Below, piece after piece: positions 17,873-26,418 of a DNA stretch of 64,000 nt. Numbering within the stretch: the stretch's first letter is position 1; each line of letters opens with the position of its first letter. Origin of the DNA: JAEMQF01 sp963850525 (lineage in GTDB: Bacteria > Pseudomonadota > Gammaproteobacteria > Burkholderiales > Burkholderiaceae_C); contig CAWKLQ010000008.1 in assembly GCA_963850525.1 (NCBI GenBank), positions 372,001-436,000 on the forward strand, written 5' to 3'. The notes below the pieces were generated by a model, which was not told the DNA's origin, made no database searches, and saw nothing but the letters and a program-made list of their open reading frames with translations. Both the position numbers and the translations under genes were made by a program.

Positions 17873-18905
17873 CGAGCGCTCCGCGCGCCGCCGCAAATAC
17901 CGAATGCGAGTCCGCCAGCGAGCGCACACCGAAGAAAGAGCGTTGCGTGTAATACCAAGCAAGCGACAGCGCGGCGAGCAGCGACGCAGCGAGCAGCCAC
18001 GGCAGCGTCGGATCGTAGGAGACGCGGTAGCCCATCCAGGTGCGCAGGCCTTCGTAGACGAGCGTGCCGCCGGGCAACTTCAGACTTTCGCGAGGCGCCA
18101 GCTCGGTCTCCAGCTTGCCTGCGTGAAGCACGAGACGGTGCGTTTGCGGCAGGCGGAACTGCGTTGCGGTGCTCGGGTCGATCAACACTTCGTCGATGTG
18201 CAGCTTGAGCCAGACGCGCTGGCCGTCCGGCAACGTCCAGTCAGCGGATTGGCGCAGCTCGTGCATCGGAAACGCCGGCAAGTGCACCGTGCCGCTGACG
18301 GGCGCGCCGGCGTCGGGCCGCCACGTGAGCCACGGCGCGAAGCCCTTGTTCGATGTCGTGTAGATGCGGTAGCCGTCGAGGATCAATGGCCGGTGGTCGC
18401 CGATCACGGCGCGCTGCGGCGTGCCGTTTGCGTCGAGCCACGCCACGGGGTTGCGCGTCGCGCCGCGCTGCCGTCCCGGGGCGTAGTCGATCTCGAACCC
18501 GGCGTGCTGAAAGCCGAGCTGCGCCAGGCGATTGCGGTGCAGCGGCCCGGCGCTGGCTTCGATCAACTCGCCGTCGAACGGCACGCCTTGGGTGAGTTCG
18601 AAGCGGCCGTCGAGCGCCGTCAGCTTGCCCCAGGCGACGAGCAACACCAGGGCGAGCAGCGCGAGATGAAACACGAGCAGCGGCAACTGGCGCCGAAACG
18701 CCGGGTGCACGGCCAGCGCCGCCAGCAGGTTCAGCGCGAGCCCCAGAAGTGCGGAGCAAAGCAGCAGCGTCGACGCCAAGCTCGGCCATTGACTGGCGAT
18801 CGCGCCTGCGCCAAGCAAGACCATGCCGATCAGCGTCGTGCGCAGCGAGGCCAGGTGCGCGATGCCGCGCACGCCTGGCGTACGCAATGCCGGTTGCGGA
18901 TTCAC
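17865..18905 (-). CDS. resB: ResB-like cytochrome c biogenesis protein (short form)
   Basis: 346 residues. The GTG start at 18905 overlaps the upstream cytochrome stop (GTGA). Three hydrophobic helices near the N-terminus, a large extracytoplasmic domain (about 120-300, with SWAWLxxxG-like family segments replaced by NPVAWLDANG and GDHRPLILDGYRIY) and one C-terminal helix give the ResB layout. It is shorter than classical ResB (450 or more residues) and resembles compact ResB proteins found in multihaem cytochrome clusters. It works with CcsA directly downstream to attach haem. Confidence 0.88.
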   Translation of the reverse strand: MNPQPALRTPGVRGIAHLASLRTTLIGMVLLGAGAIASQWPSLASTLLLCSALLGLALNLLAALAVHPAFRRQLPLLVFHLALLALVLLVAWGKLTALDGRFELTQGVPFDGELIEASAGPLHRNRLAQLGFQHAGFEIDYAPGRQRGATRNPVAWLDANGTPQRAVIGDHRPLILDGYRIYTTSNKGFAPWLTWRPDAGAPVSGTVHLPAFPMHELRQSADWTLPDGQRVWLKLHIDEVLIDPSTATQFRLPQTHRLVLHAGKLETELAPRESLKLPGGTLVYEGLRTWMGYRVSYDPTLPWLLAASLLAALSLAWYYTQRSFFGVRSLADSHSVFAAARGALDA

Positions 18906-21487
18906 GGCGGGTTGCTGCACACCGACCCCATCCAGTCTTTGCCGTTCTGCGTGTTGTTGCCATTCGTGCCGAACGCGGTGGCGGAGTTGTTCGAGCCGCA
19001 ATTCGTCTCGGTCCAGTTGCCGCTCGTCGCAAAGGTTCGCACCTTGAGCTTGGCGTTCAGATAGTAGGGCTCCTGGTTGAACGCCTGGTTCGACGCGTTC
19101 ATGCGCCATTCTTCGTTGCCGGCTCGGCCCGCCTCGGGGCCGACGTCGTTCAGGTTCACGAGCAGTGCCTTGTTCTTCCAGCCGTGCGGCACCGCGACGT
19201 GGCACCAGTTGCAGCGGATGCTTCCAACTTTGTCGGCGTGGAAGGCGTGCAGATTGCCGCGATCCGAATTGAAGAAGCCGGTGTTGCCGCTGCCGTTGCG
19301 GTTCGCGTAGGTGTTCGGGTTGTGGCACTTGAAGCACAGGCCGTTCGCCGTCGGGCCGTTGTCGCCGCGGTTGTTCGCACCGACCGTGTTGTTCCAAACG
19401 CCTTTCAGAAGGAAGTTGTTGTTCGAGCCGTGCGGGCCCCAAGGCGCGCCGTCTTCGCCGCCGGTGGGAACGACGCTGGTGTCGGCCGTGTTCGAGCCGT
19501 GGCAGTCGCTGCAATACATGGTCTGCGTGCCGATCGCATTGCCCCAGGGCGAGCGAAATGACGCGGCGCTCGTTGCAGTGCGACCGGTCGCGTCCATCAC
19601 CGGGTGCCAGGAGCGGTGATTGTTCGTCGCGTAGTTCGCGCCCGCGCCTGAATTCGGCTTCGTGCCCTCGCCCTGGTGGCTCGGCGGCGCCTGGAACTCC
19701 TTGGCCTGGTTCGTGTACACGGTGAGGTTGTTGCTGCCTGCGGGCGTTCCGCCGCTGCGCCCCAGCAGCGGCCGCGTGCCGAGCGGATAGACGTTGTTGT
19801 CGGCGTAGCCGTAGTCGGAGTGACACTTCAGGCAAATCTGGTACTCACGCGTCACATAGGGCGCTGCCGCCGACGTGTCGACGCTCGGGCCCGGGTCGCC
19901 GCGCTTCACCGTGTAGCCACTCGGCAGGTTCTGGAACGACGTCGACCCATAGACCGGCTCGACGCCCCAGCCGCCGCGCAGCGCGCCCGAGGCGATGTTC
20001 GTGTGCGTGTAACCCGGCGCTTCTTCGTGGCGGTGCGTTCCCGCGGGGTCGGGCGCTCCTGCCAGACCCGCAGCCCCGCCGATGAACGAGCGGAATTTGA
20101 CGACGCGGTGCGGGTTGTGGCAGTCGGTGCACTCGGCGTGGCGTTGCGCGAGCAGCGCCTTGGGTTCGATGAAGTCCGCGCCGCAGCGATTTGTGGGGCC
20201 GGTGCAGTCGAGCGAAGGCTCGCTGAAATTGCCGCCGATGTCGTGCACTTCTTCGGTCGTTCCGCCCTGGTCGGCGGTGCTGATCGGCATGCGAATGCCA
20301 AGATCGAATTCCGATTCGACGTTGGGCACCTGCGCTACCGAATTGAGCACCGACTTGGCCGCGCTCGTGTGGCATTGGTAGCAGGTTCTTTCGAGCGCCG
20401 GATTCCCGCCTTGTTTGGCCGCAAACAGGTTGCCCGGCGGCAGTGGCGCGTCGGTGCCTTCGCGCGTCAGGCGCCGCGCGCCTTGCACGGTGTGCGTGTC
20501 GTGGCAGTTCAGGCACGCGGCTTTCCATACCGGCAAGGCCAGCGGAAATTCGCGCAAGGTGGCGGCCGCGTCGCGATAGGTTTCATCGGCAACGTCGGCG
20601 CGCGCGTGCGCCGAATAGGCCCACACGCCCAGGCTCAGGTTCTTGTCGTGGCACGCCAGGCACAGCGTGTCGCTGCTCGCGTTGTGCGCCGGGCTCGGCG
20701 GCAGCTCCTGGAAGCGCTGCGCGCGCAGGAATTTCTGGTTGCCCTTGGCGGCATCCAATTCGCGCAGGTGCGGGTCGTGGCACGTCGCGCACTGCACCTG
20801 GCCGATTCCTGCGCTGCCGGTGGGCTCCAGCGGCAGCAGCGGCTTCACGCCGGGCGTGCGCAGCCCGATCACCGCGCCGCTGCCCGCCGGCCACTGCTGC
20901 GCCGCATCGACCTGGCGCAATTCGCCGTCGCGCGCCGCCAGAGCGCCGGTGTAGCTGAGCGAGATCGGGTGGTCGTTGCGCAGATCCACTCCGAGGAAGC
21001 GCGTGAATCCGCTCTGCACGCCCTCGCCCACCGGCATCGTTCCGCCCGGGCCTGTGCCGACCATCGGAATCGCCACGTTCGCGTTGCCGTTCAAGACGTT
21101 GGCGTTGCCGATGGCGAGTGTGCCGTCGTGGCACGACAGGCACAGCTTGGAGCTGCCGCCGGGCTGCGCATTCAGGCCGTCGAGAATCGATTGCGCGTCG
21201 AGCGAGGACGAGGTGTAAGGCGTGTACGTCGTGCCCGCCGGAATCCGCCGGTTCCACAGCGGCGAGCGCAGCACGGCCGCACCTTGATCAACCTGCGTCG
21301 CCCCGTGCGGCGTGTGGCAGAACACGCAAACCTCGGTCGTGGCGCCGGGCGCGGCGTGGGTCGCGCCGGGCCCATCGACCGACAGGTTGTGGCGCGTGCC
21401 GCGCACGTCGGAGATGCGTTGTGCCAGAACGGGCAGCGTCAACGTCGCCGCCAACACGAGCCAAGCTGCGTTCACGCATGAGCGCAT
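18902..21487 (-). CDS. 11-haem c-type cytochrome with doubled-CXXCH domain
   Basis: 861 residues with a signal peptide (about 1-22, VLAQ). Eleven CXXCH motifs are visible: CVFCH, CLSCH, CATCH, CLACH, CLNCH, CYQCH, CTDCH, CLKCH, CSDCH, CFKCH and CNWCH (first at residue 54, last at about 759). The first 280 residues repeat the layout of the tetrahaem protein at 31070-31960: RHNLS, CVFCHTPHG, PLWNR, CLSCHDGT, NDHPI, CATCHDPH, KFLR, CLACH. The rest is a seven-haem extension rich in Asn/Gly/Thr. Start ATG 21487 overlaps the upstream stop by one base. It is probably periplasmic or extracellular and part of an electron conduit. Confidence 0.93.
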   Translation of the reverse strand: MRSCVNAAWLVLAATLTLPVLAQRISDVRGTRHNLSVDGPGATHAAPGATTEVCVFCHTPHGATQVDQGAAVLRSPLWNRRIPAGTTYTPYTSSSLDAQSILDGLNAQPGGSSKLCLSCHDGTLAIGNANVLNGNANVAIPMVGTGPGGTMPVGEGVQSGFTRFLGVDLRNDHPISLSYTGALAARDGELRQVDAAQQWPAGSGAVIGLRTPGVKPLLPLEPTGSAGIGQVQCATCHDPHLRELDAAKGNQKFLRAQRFQELPPSPAHNASSDTLCLACHDKNLSLGVWAYSAHARADVADETYRDAAATLREFPLALPVWKAACLNCHDTHTVQGARRLTREGTDAPLPPGNLFAAKQGGNPALERTCYQCHTSAAKSVLNSVAQVPNVESEFDLGIRMPISTADQGGTTEEVHDIGGNFSEPSLDCTGPTNRCGADFIEPKALLAQRHAECTDCHNPHRVVKFRSFIGGAAGLAGAPDPAGTHRHEEAPGYTHTNIASGALRGGWGVEPVYGSTSFQNLPSGYTVKRGDPGPSVDTSAAAPYVTREYQICLKCHSDYGYADNNVYPLGTRPLLGRSGGTPAGSNNLTVYTNQAKEFQAPPSHQGEGTKPNSGAGANYATNNHRSWHPVMDATGRTATSAASFRSPWGNAIGTQTMYCSDCHGSNTADTSVVPTGGEDGAPWGPHGSNNNFLLKGVWNNTVGANNRGDNGPTANGLCFKCHNPNTYANRNGSGNTGFFNSDRGNLHAFHADKVGSIRCNWCHVAVPHGWKNKALLVNLNDVGPEAGRAGNEEWRMNASNQAFNQEPYYLNAKLKVRTFATSGNWTETNCGSNNSATAFGTNGNNTQNGKDWMGSVCSNPP

Positions 21488-22566
21488 CACCCGCCCCCCA
21501 GGAATTGGAAGCGCACGATGCGGCCGTTGAACATGTCGGCCACATAGACCTGATTCTTCGCGTCGACCCACACGCCCGAGGGCAGGTAGAAATTCCCGCC
21601 AGGCGCGCCGCTGCCGACGATGGGCAGCAAGAATTCGCCGCGCCGCGAATACACGAGCAGGCTGTCGTGATAGGACTCGATGACGTAGACGTTGCCTTCG
21701 CTGTCTGCCGCCACACCCTTGGGCCGCACCAGGCTGCCGAGCGTCAAGCCACGGCTGCCGAATTTGCGCAAGGGCAGCGGCGCGGCAGGGTCGAAGATCT
21801 GCACGCGGCTGTTCAGCGTATCGGTCACGTAGAGCTCGCCTCCCGCGAACGCCAGGTGCGTCGGGAAGTTGAATTCGCCGTCGCCCTCGCCGCGTTTGCC
21901 GAGGGTGCGCAGCAATGCGCCCGCCGCGTCGAACACCTTGATGTCGTGCGCCATCGTGTCGGCGACGAACAGCTCGCCGCTGCGCGGGTCGCGCGCGACG
22001 CCGGTCGGGCGCTGCAATACGCCGCGGCCGATGTTGCCGAGCGGCTCGCCGCGCGCGTCCAGCCGCACCACCATGGCGAGCTCGGCGTCGGCGACGAACA
22101 ACTCGCCGTTCGCCCCGAGCGCGAGGCCCGACGGCGCGACCAGGTTCAATGCGCCGCCCGCGCGGTCCCACACCTGCAGCTCGCCGGCGCGCTCGTCGAA
22201 GACGAACACCGCCTGGCGGCTCGTGTCGCTCACAAAGAGGCGGCCGCGCTCGTCGCCGACCAGCGCCGCGGGGCGCTGCAACACGACGGGCACTCTGGAG
22301 GCCGCGTCCAGGCCGACGAGCCAGCGCCCGAATCTTTGCAGCGCGCTGCGGTTGCCGGCGTCGCCGCGGAAGTTCTGCTCGCCGGTGAGGGTTCCGCTGA
22401 AGACGAAGCGCGTCACTTCGGGGGGTGCCGGCCAGCGCGGGCTTTCGGATCGCGCGTCCTGGGTGTAGCTCATCGTGCCGCGCACCGGCTCGACGCCCGC
22501 GCAGCCGGCCAGCAGCAACGCTGCAAGCAACATTGCCAGGCCTGCCCTTGTGACGGAGCGCGCCAC
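21487..22566 (-). CDS. NHL-repeat beta-propeller lipoprotein
   Basis: 359 residues with a GTG start at 22566. A lipobox (LLLAGC) gives a lipid-modified N-terminus, and the mature protein carries six or so NHL-type blades (RPAALVGDERGRLFVSDTS, APSGLALGANGELFVADAE, RPTGVARDPRSGELFVADT, FPTHLAFAGGELYVTDT, RPKGVAADSEGNVYVIES, LPSGVWVDAKNQVYVADM). NHL proteins are scaffold-like propellers. Genes of this type flank extracellular cytochrome genes in Geobacter. It sits two bases from its upstream neighbour and overlaps the 11-haem gene. It is one of three such lipoproteins here. Confidence 0.9.
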   Translation of the reverse strand: MARSVTRAGLAMLLAALLLAGCAGVEPVRGTMSYTQDARSESPRWPAPPEVTRFVFSGTLTGEQNFRGDAGNRSALQRFGRWLVGLDAASRVPVVLQRPAALVGDERGRLFVSDTSRQAVFVFDERAGELQVWDRAGGALNLVAPSGLALGANGELFVADAELAMVVRLDARGEPLGNIGRGVLQRPTGVARDPRSGELFVADTMAHDIKVFDAAGALLRTLGKRGEGDGEFNFPTHLAFAGGELYVTDTLNSRVQIFDPAAPLPLRKFGSRGLTLGSLVRPKGVAADSEGNVYVIESYHDSLLVYSRRGEFLLPIVGSGAPGGNFYLPSGVWVDAKNQVYVADMFNGRIVRFQFLGGG

Positions 22567-22568
22567 GG

Positions 22569-23579
22569 TCAGGGCCGCTCCAGATCGCGAACCACGTGCA
22601 CGATCACTTGGCCGGTGAGCGAGTCCGACACGGCGAGAAAGCCTTCGTCGACGGCGACGCCGCCGATGCGTTGCACACGCAATTGCTGCGCGGTGATGCT
22701 TTGTGCGGCGCGGCCGGCGCGCAGCACGACAAGCGTGTTGTCTTGCGCGTCGAGCACGTAGACGCGGCCGTGCCGATCCGCGACGAGCGCAATGGGTTGC
22801 TTCAACTCGCCGGCGCCGAGCCGCGCCTGAACTTGCCCGTCACGGCGCATTGCGTAGACCACGCCGGCGCTGCGGTCGAGCACGTAGACGTGCTCGCGCG
22901 CGGTGGCGATGGCGTCGACGCCGCGTACTGCGTCGGCTGCGGTCGCGCCGCCGGGCACGACGCTCGTCGAAAACGCACCCACCGGACGAAACTCGACCCA
23001 GTGGCGCAGCGCCGCGTCGGCAACCAGCAGCGTCGCCCCGGCGTCGGCAAGCGCAATGCCCACCGGCGCCGTTGCGGTGTTGCCGGCGCGAAAGGTCTGC
23101 ATCGCGCGCCCGTCGCGCGCGAAACGCGTGACCTGGCGCGACACGCCATCGAGCACCCACGCCGACAGGTCCGGCCCGATGGCGAGCGCCGTTCCCGGGG
23201 TCGCCGGTGCGGCCGACGGGCTGGCGATCGGCGTGAACGTATTCAGCCCGAGGTCGACACGCCAGACGCGTGCGGTGCCCGTGTCGACAACCAGCAAATC
23301 GTTGCCCGCGAGTGCGAGTGCGGTGGGTGCGATCAGTTTGACGAACGCGCCGCCGGTCGGCCGGGGTGGAACGCCAAAGCCTGAGCCTGGCGCCGGCGCG
23401 GCCAGGAAACCGCCGCTGATGCTGCGCCAATGCTCGATGCGCAGCGAGCCGTCGGGCAAGTCGACGCCGCTGGCGGTGGCCTGCGGGGCCGCACCACAAG
23501 CGCTGAGCCACAGCGCCGCCAGCGCAAGCGCGGTGAGATGCAACGCGAACCGGGTGGCGCAGAGCCGGGTCAGCTTCAT
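22569..23579 (-). CDS. beta-propeller (NHL-like) lipoprotein
   Basis: 336 residues from ATG 23579 (MKLTRLCATR); an in-frame ATG at 23588 would add three residues. The signal peptide ends in a lipobox (LWLSAC). The mature protein has degenerate propeller blades (NDLLVVDTGTARVWRVD, ALADAGATLLVADAALRHWVE, REHVYVLDRSAGVVYAM, RHGRVYVLDAQDNTLVVL, EGFLAVSDSLTGQVIV). It is related to, but more divergent than, the propeller downstream, and is probably anchored facing the periplasm or the cell surface. It lies in the middle of the cytochrome operon with a 13-base gap upstream. Confidence 0.83.
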   Translation of the reverse strand: MKLTRLCATRFALHLTALALAALWLSACGAAPQATASGVDLPDGSLRIEHWRSISGGFLAAPAPGSGFGVPPRPTGGAFVKLIAPTALALAGNDLLVVDTGTARVWRVDLGLNTFTPIASPSAAPATPGTALAIGPDLSAWVLDGVSRQVTRFARDGRAMQTFRAGNTATAPVGIALADAGATLLVADAALRHWVEFRPVGAFSTSVVPGGATAADAVRGVDAIATAREHVYVLDRSAGVVYAMRRDGQVQARLGAGELKQPIALVADRHGRVYVLDAQDNTLVVLRAGRAAQSITAQQLRVQRIGGVAVDEGFLAVSDSLTGQVIVHVVRDLERP

Positions 23580-23592
23580 GTGGCCCATGATC

Positions 23593-23985
23593 TCACCATC
23601 GCCCCGGCCCGGACGTCTGCGGCCCGCCGACGATGCCGCTCGCCGTTCCCGCCAGGCCGGTGTGGCACAGCTCGCAGCGCTCTGCGCCCCAGGCGATCTG
23701 GTTGTTGTGGCACATGCCGCAAAACTTGCCGTCGATGATGTCGGCCATCGACACGTCGTTCGCTCCGGCGCGCATCTTGAATCCCAACTCCTGATGGCAC
23801 ACCCTGCATTGAAAGCGGATGCGGTGGAACCAGTGCGGAAACACGACCGGCCGCACGCCTTCGCGCTCGGAGCGCTTGTTCAGGACCACATCGCCGTACT
23901 CGGCGTGCAGGGCGCCGGCGGGCGCGAGGCAAAGGCCCACGAGGCACAGCGCGCGCAGGATGGGTTTCAGCAGGGGCGGATTCAT
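23593..23985 (-). CDS. triheme c7-type cytochrome (type A)
   Basis: 130 residues with a signal peptide ending in ALHA, then AEYGDVV. Three CXXCH motifs (CRVCH, CGMCH, CELCH) follow the block FPHWFHRIRF, whose histidines would serve as distal ligands. This is the periplasmic triheme c7 pattern found in Geobacter-type electron carriers. Start ATG 23985 overlaps the upstream stop (ATGA). It is a paralogue of 27511-27954 (shared AEYGDVV, RPVVFPHWFHR, IIDG, CHN). The two copies lie at the two ends of a mirrored gene block. Confidence 0.9.
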   Translation of the reverse strand: MNPPLLKPILRALCLVGLCLAPAGALHAEYGDVVLNKRSEREGVRPVVFPHWFHRIRFQCRVCHQELGFKMRAGANDVSMADIIDGKFCGMCHNNQIAWGAERCELCHTGLAGTASGIVGGPQTSGPGRW

Positions 23986-24575
23986 CGGGGCGCGGATCGC
24001 CGCAGCGACGCATTGGGCACGCTGTGGCAGCGGTTGCATTCGGTCAGCGGGAACGCCACGGCGCCATGGCACACGCCGCACTGCTCGCCGTTCAGGATGG
24101 CGGTCATGCTGAATTTGTTGGCGCCGGCCTTGTCGATGAACAGCGCGTTGTGGCAGTTGCTGCAGTCCAGCCACAGCGTGTGCGCGCGGTGCGGAAACTT
24201 CACCGCCGGCATCGAGCCGAACTTGGCGATGATGAGGTCCTGGTCGAGCACGCGCACTTCGGTTTGCGGCAACAGGTTGGCGCGCGGCGCGATCGCGCCT
24301 TGCTCGATGGCGTCGACCCAGCGCACCAGGTTGCCCGCCGTGTCGCGCGGCAGCACTGCCAAGGCTTCGGCGGGCTGCTGCAACTGCGCAAGACCCGGGG
24401 CGCGCGGGTCGTGCACGCCGTCATTGGCCAGGCTTCGCCACAGCGGCGGCGCTGCGGCCAAGACGCCGCCGATCGCGAGCAGCGCGCCGCACGCCGTGGC
24501 GACGCGCCGGGGGCCGCGCCCGCGCCCGCGCCGGCAGCGGTGCAGTGCCGCAAGCAGACGCTCTAGCCACGGCAC
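23982..24575 (-). CDS. membrane-anchored triheme c7-type cytochrome (type B)
   Basis: 197 residues; the GTG start at 24575 gives an Arg-rich cytoplasmic N-terminus and one membrane helix or uncleaved signal (about 27-45). After a linker (VHDPRAPGLAQLQQPAEAL), a C-terminal triheme domain has KFPHRAHTLWLDCSNCH, CGVCH and CNRCH. It is a paralogue of the C-terminal domain of 26419-27501; both share LQxPAxA, a VDW/VRW motif, GSMPxVxxPH and the spacing of the haem sites. Probably periplasmic and attached to the inner membrane. Confidence 0.87.
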   Translation of the reverse strand: MPWLERLLAALHRCRRGRGRGPRRVATACGALLAIGGVLAAAPPLWRSLANDGVHDPRAPGLAQLQQPAEALAVLPRDTAGNLVRWVDAIEQGAIAPRANLLPQTEVRVLDQDLIIAKFGSMPAVKFPHRAHTLWLDCSNCHNALFIDKAGANKFSMTAILNGEQCGVCHGAVAFPLTECNRCHSVPNASLRRSAPR

Positions 24576-24584
24576 ACTTCACCC

Positions 24585-25460
24585 TCACCCAGGAATGTAG
24601 ACGCCGCCGGAGCGGATCGCGCGCACCAGTTCGCGCGTCGAATCCTCGAGCAGCTTGATCGCGCCGGCGTGGTCGCCGCCCTGGGCCGACGCCTCGGCCT
24701 GGCCACGCAGCGCCTGCGCCTTGTCGATGAACGCCTGCATGCCAGGGGGCATCAGGCCGCTGGCGTCTTTGCGGTCGGACAAAAGCATGTTGATGAGCAT
24801 GCGGTGCGTGTCGTTGCGGTCGATTTCGTAATCGTATTCTTCGCGCTTCGACGCGAACTGCAGCGAGCGCACCAGCGTGTCGCCGCGGCGCATCGCCTCG
24901 ATCGAGACGCGCGCCGTCAGGTAGGCGCGGTCCAGCACCGGGCGGGCTTCTTCGTAGCGGCTTTGCGCCGCGAGTTTTTGCGCCTCGCCGATCTGGCGCT
25001 CGATGCTCAGGCTCGCTTGCTGGGCCATCGCGCCTGCGGCTTTTTCCTGGGTGATGCGGCGCTGCGCGGCGGCCAGGGCGCGCGCACTTTCCATGCGCGA
25101 ATCGAAGTCGCGTTTGACTTTCTCTTCGGCCACCTGCTCGGGCTTGGCCAGGCGCACGCCCAGCATCATTTCGCGCGCCGCCTGGTCGAGCAGCTCGGAG
25201 GCCGTGCTCGCGTCGCCGGCACGCAGTGCCGCGGCCGCCTCGCGGTGCATGAGGCGCGCGTTGTCGCGCTTTTCGCGCGCTGCGGCAACGCCGCTGGAAT
25301 CGATCTGGCGCGCTGCGGACGAGGTTTCGATGAGCGTCGCGACCGACTGCACGCGGCGCTCGACTTGTTCGGGCGCCTGCGCCAGCGCCGCCGCGCCGGC
25401 CAGGCCGAGTGCGAGCGCGGCGGCCAGACGCGACCCAGGGAATGCGAATGTCGTTTTCAT
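24585..25460 (-). CDS. secreted helical protein, paralogue of the next upstream gene
   Basis: 291 residues with a signal peptide (ending near AALA-QAP). The mature part is almost entirely alpha-helical and charged (VERRVQSVATLIETSS, REAAAALRAGDASTASELLDQA, ERQIGEAQKLAAQSRYEEARPVL), resembling TPR or four-helix scaffold proteins. No cysteines or haem motifs are visible. The start overlaps the stop of 25457-26356, to which it is distantly related. Two such proteins flanked by cytochromes suggest a structural or chaperone role; I do not recognise a named family. Confidence 0.78.
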   Translation of the reverse strand: MKTTFAFPGSRLAAALALGLAGAAALAQAPEQVERRVQSVATLIETSSAARQIDSSGVAAAREKRDNARLMHREAAAALRAGDASTASELLDQAAREMMLGVRLAKPEQVAEEKVKRDFDSRMESARALAAAQRRITQEKAAGAMAQQASLSIERQIGEAQKLAAQSRYEEARPVLDRAYLTARVSIEAMRRGDTLVRSLQFASKREEYDYEIDRNDTHRMLINMLLSDRKDASGLMPPGMQAFIDKAQALRGQAEASAQGGDHAGAIKLLEDSTRELVRAIRSGGVYIPG

Positions 25461-26356
25461 GGTGGATTTCCAGTCGCCGGCGGCGTCGCCAGGCCCGCTG
25501 CGAGCAGCGCGCGCTGCAGGTACAAGGTCGCATTGCGGATGTGATCGAGCGCCAATTCGACAGCGCCGGAGCGCGCCTGTTGCAGGGCTTGCGTGCGCAA
25601 GGTCCGGCTCGTTTCGGCGTAGCGTTCGAGCAGCGCGAGCGCGTCGCCGCGCGGCGCGAGTTCGCGAATCGCCAGCGGCAGCAGCTCGGCGAACCCGCCA
25701 TGGCGCGCCAGCTCGTATTCGAAGGCTTCGCTCGGCGACGCCGGGCGCAGCGTGTAGTCGAGGGTCGCGGCGTGCAGGCTGCGATTCATTCCGGTCAGGA
25801 CGTGACCCTGGGCCTGCAGCAGCTGCTGGTTCGCTTCTTCATGGCGCCCCTCGCGTGCCAGCTGACGCGCCGCGTCGAGCAGGCCGAGCGCCGCGGTCAG
25901 GTCGCCCGCGTCGGCCGGGGTCTGCGCCTGAACGCGCGCGCGCCAGGCGGTCACGAGGCGCTCGATGGTGGCGCTCAGCTGCTCGTAGCGGTTGCGCGCC
26001 GCGAGGTGCCGGGCGGCGACGTCGGCGAACAGACGCCGCGCCAGGCCGAGCTTGCGCAGCGCTTCGTCGGCTTCGCGGCGCGCGCCGGCGAGGTCGCCAC
26101 GCGCCAGCGACTCGGTGGCCAAGGCGTGATGAATCCGCCCTTCGTCCAGGTGCGACCGCGCTTGCGAGTTGCCGCTGCCGGCGATGCGTTGCGTTGCGGG
26201 TGAGTCGGCGAGCAGTTGCCCCGCCAGGCGAACCTTCTGTTCGACCTGGACTCGCGGATCCGACACGTCGGCAGCGCGCGCCGCAACGCCTGCCAGCAGC
26301 ATCGCCGCCACGGCAGCCGCGCTGATCGAGCGGACAAGCCGACCCTGCGCAACCAC
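25457..26356 (-). CDS. secreted helical protein, paralogue of the next downstream gene
   Basis: 299 residues from a GTG at 26356; a TTG at 26422 overlapping the upstream stop would add 22 residues. A signal peptide ends near GVAARA-AD. The helical mature part parallels the downstream protein: VEQKVRLAGQLLADSPATQRI, then HHALATESLARGDLAGARREADEAL, then a FEYELARHGG segment matching YDYEIDRNDT, and a similar C-terminal helix pair. No haem site is present. Start choice is uncertain because no strong ribosome site was seen. Confidence 0.75.
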   Translation of the reverse strand: MVAQGRLVRSISAAAVAAMLLAGVAARAADVSDPRVQVEQKVRLAGQLLADSPATQRIAGSGNSQARSHLDEGRIHHALATESLARGDLAGARREADEALRKLGLARRLFADVAARHLAARNRYEQLSATIERLVTAWRARVQAQTPADAGDLTAALGLLDAARQLAREGRHEEANQQLLQAQGHVLTGMNRSLHAATLDYTLRPASPSEAFEYELARHGGFAELLPLAIRELAPRGDALALLERYAETSRTLRTQALQQARSGAVELALDHIRNATLYLQRALLAAGLATPPATGNPP

Positions 26357-26418
26357 TGCGGCCGCCCGCGCCCGGCAGCGCGGCGCGTTGTGAAACGCTG
26401 GATCGCGCTGTCCCGCGC

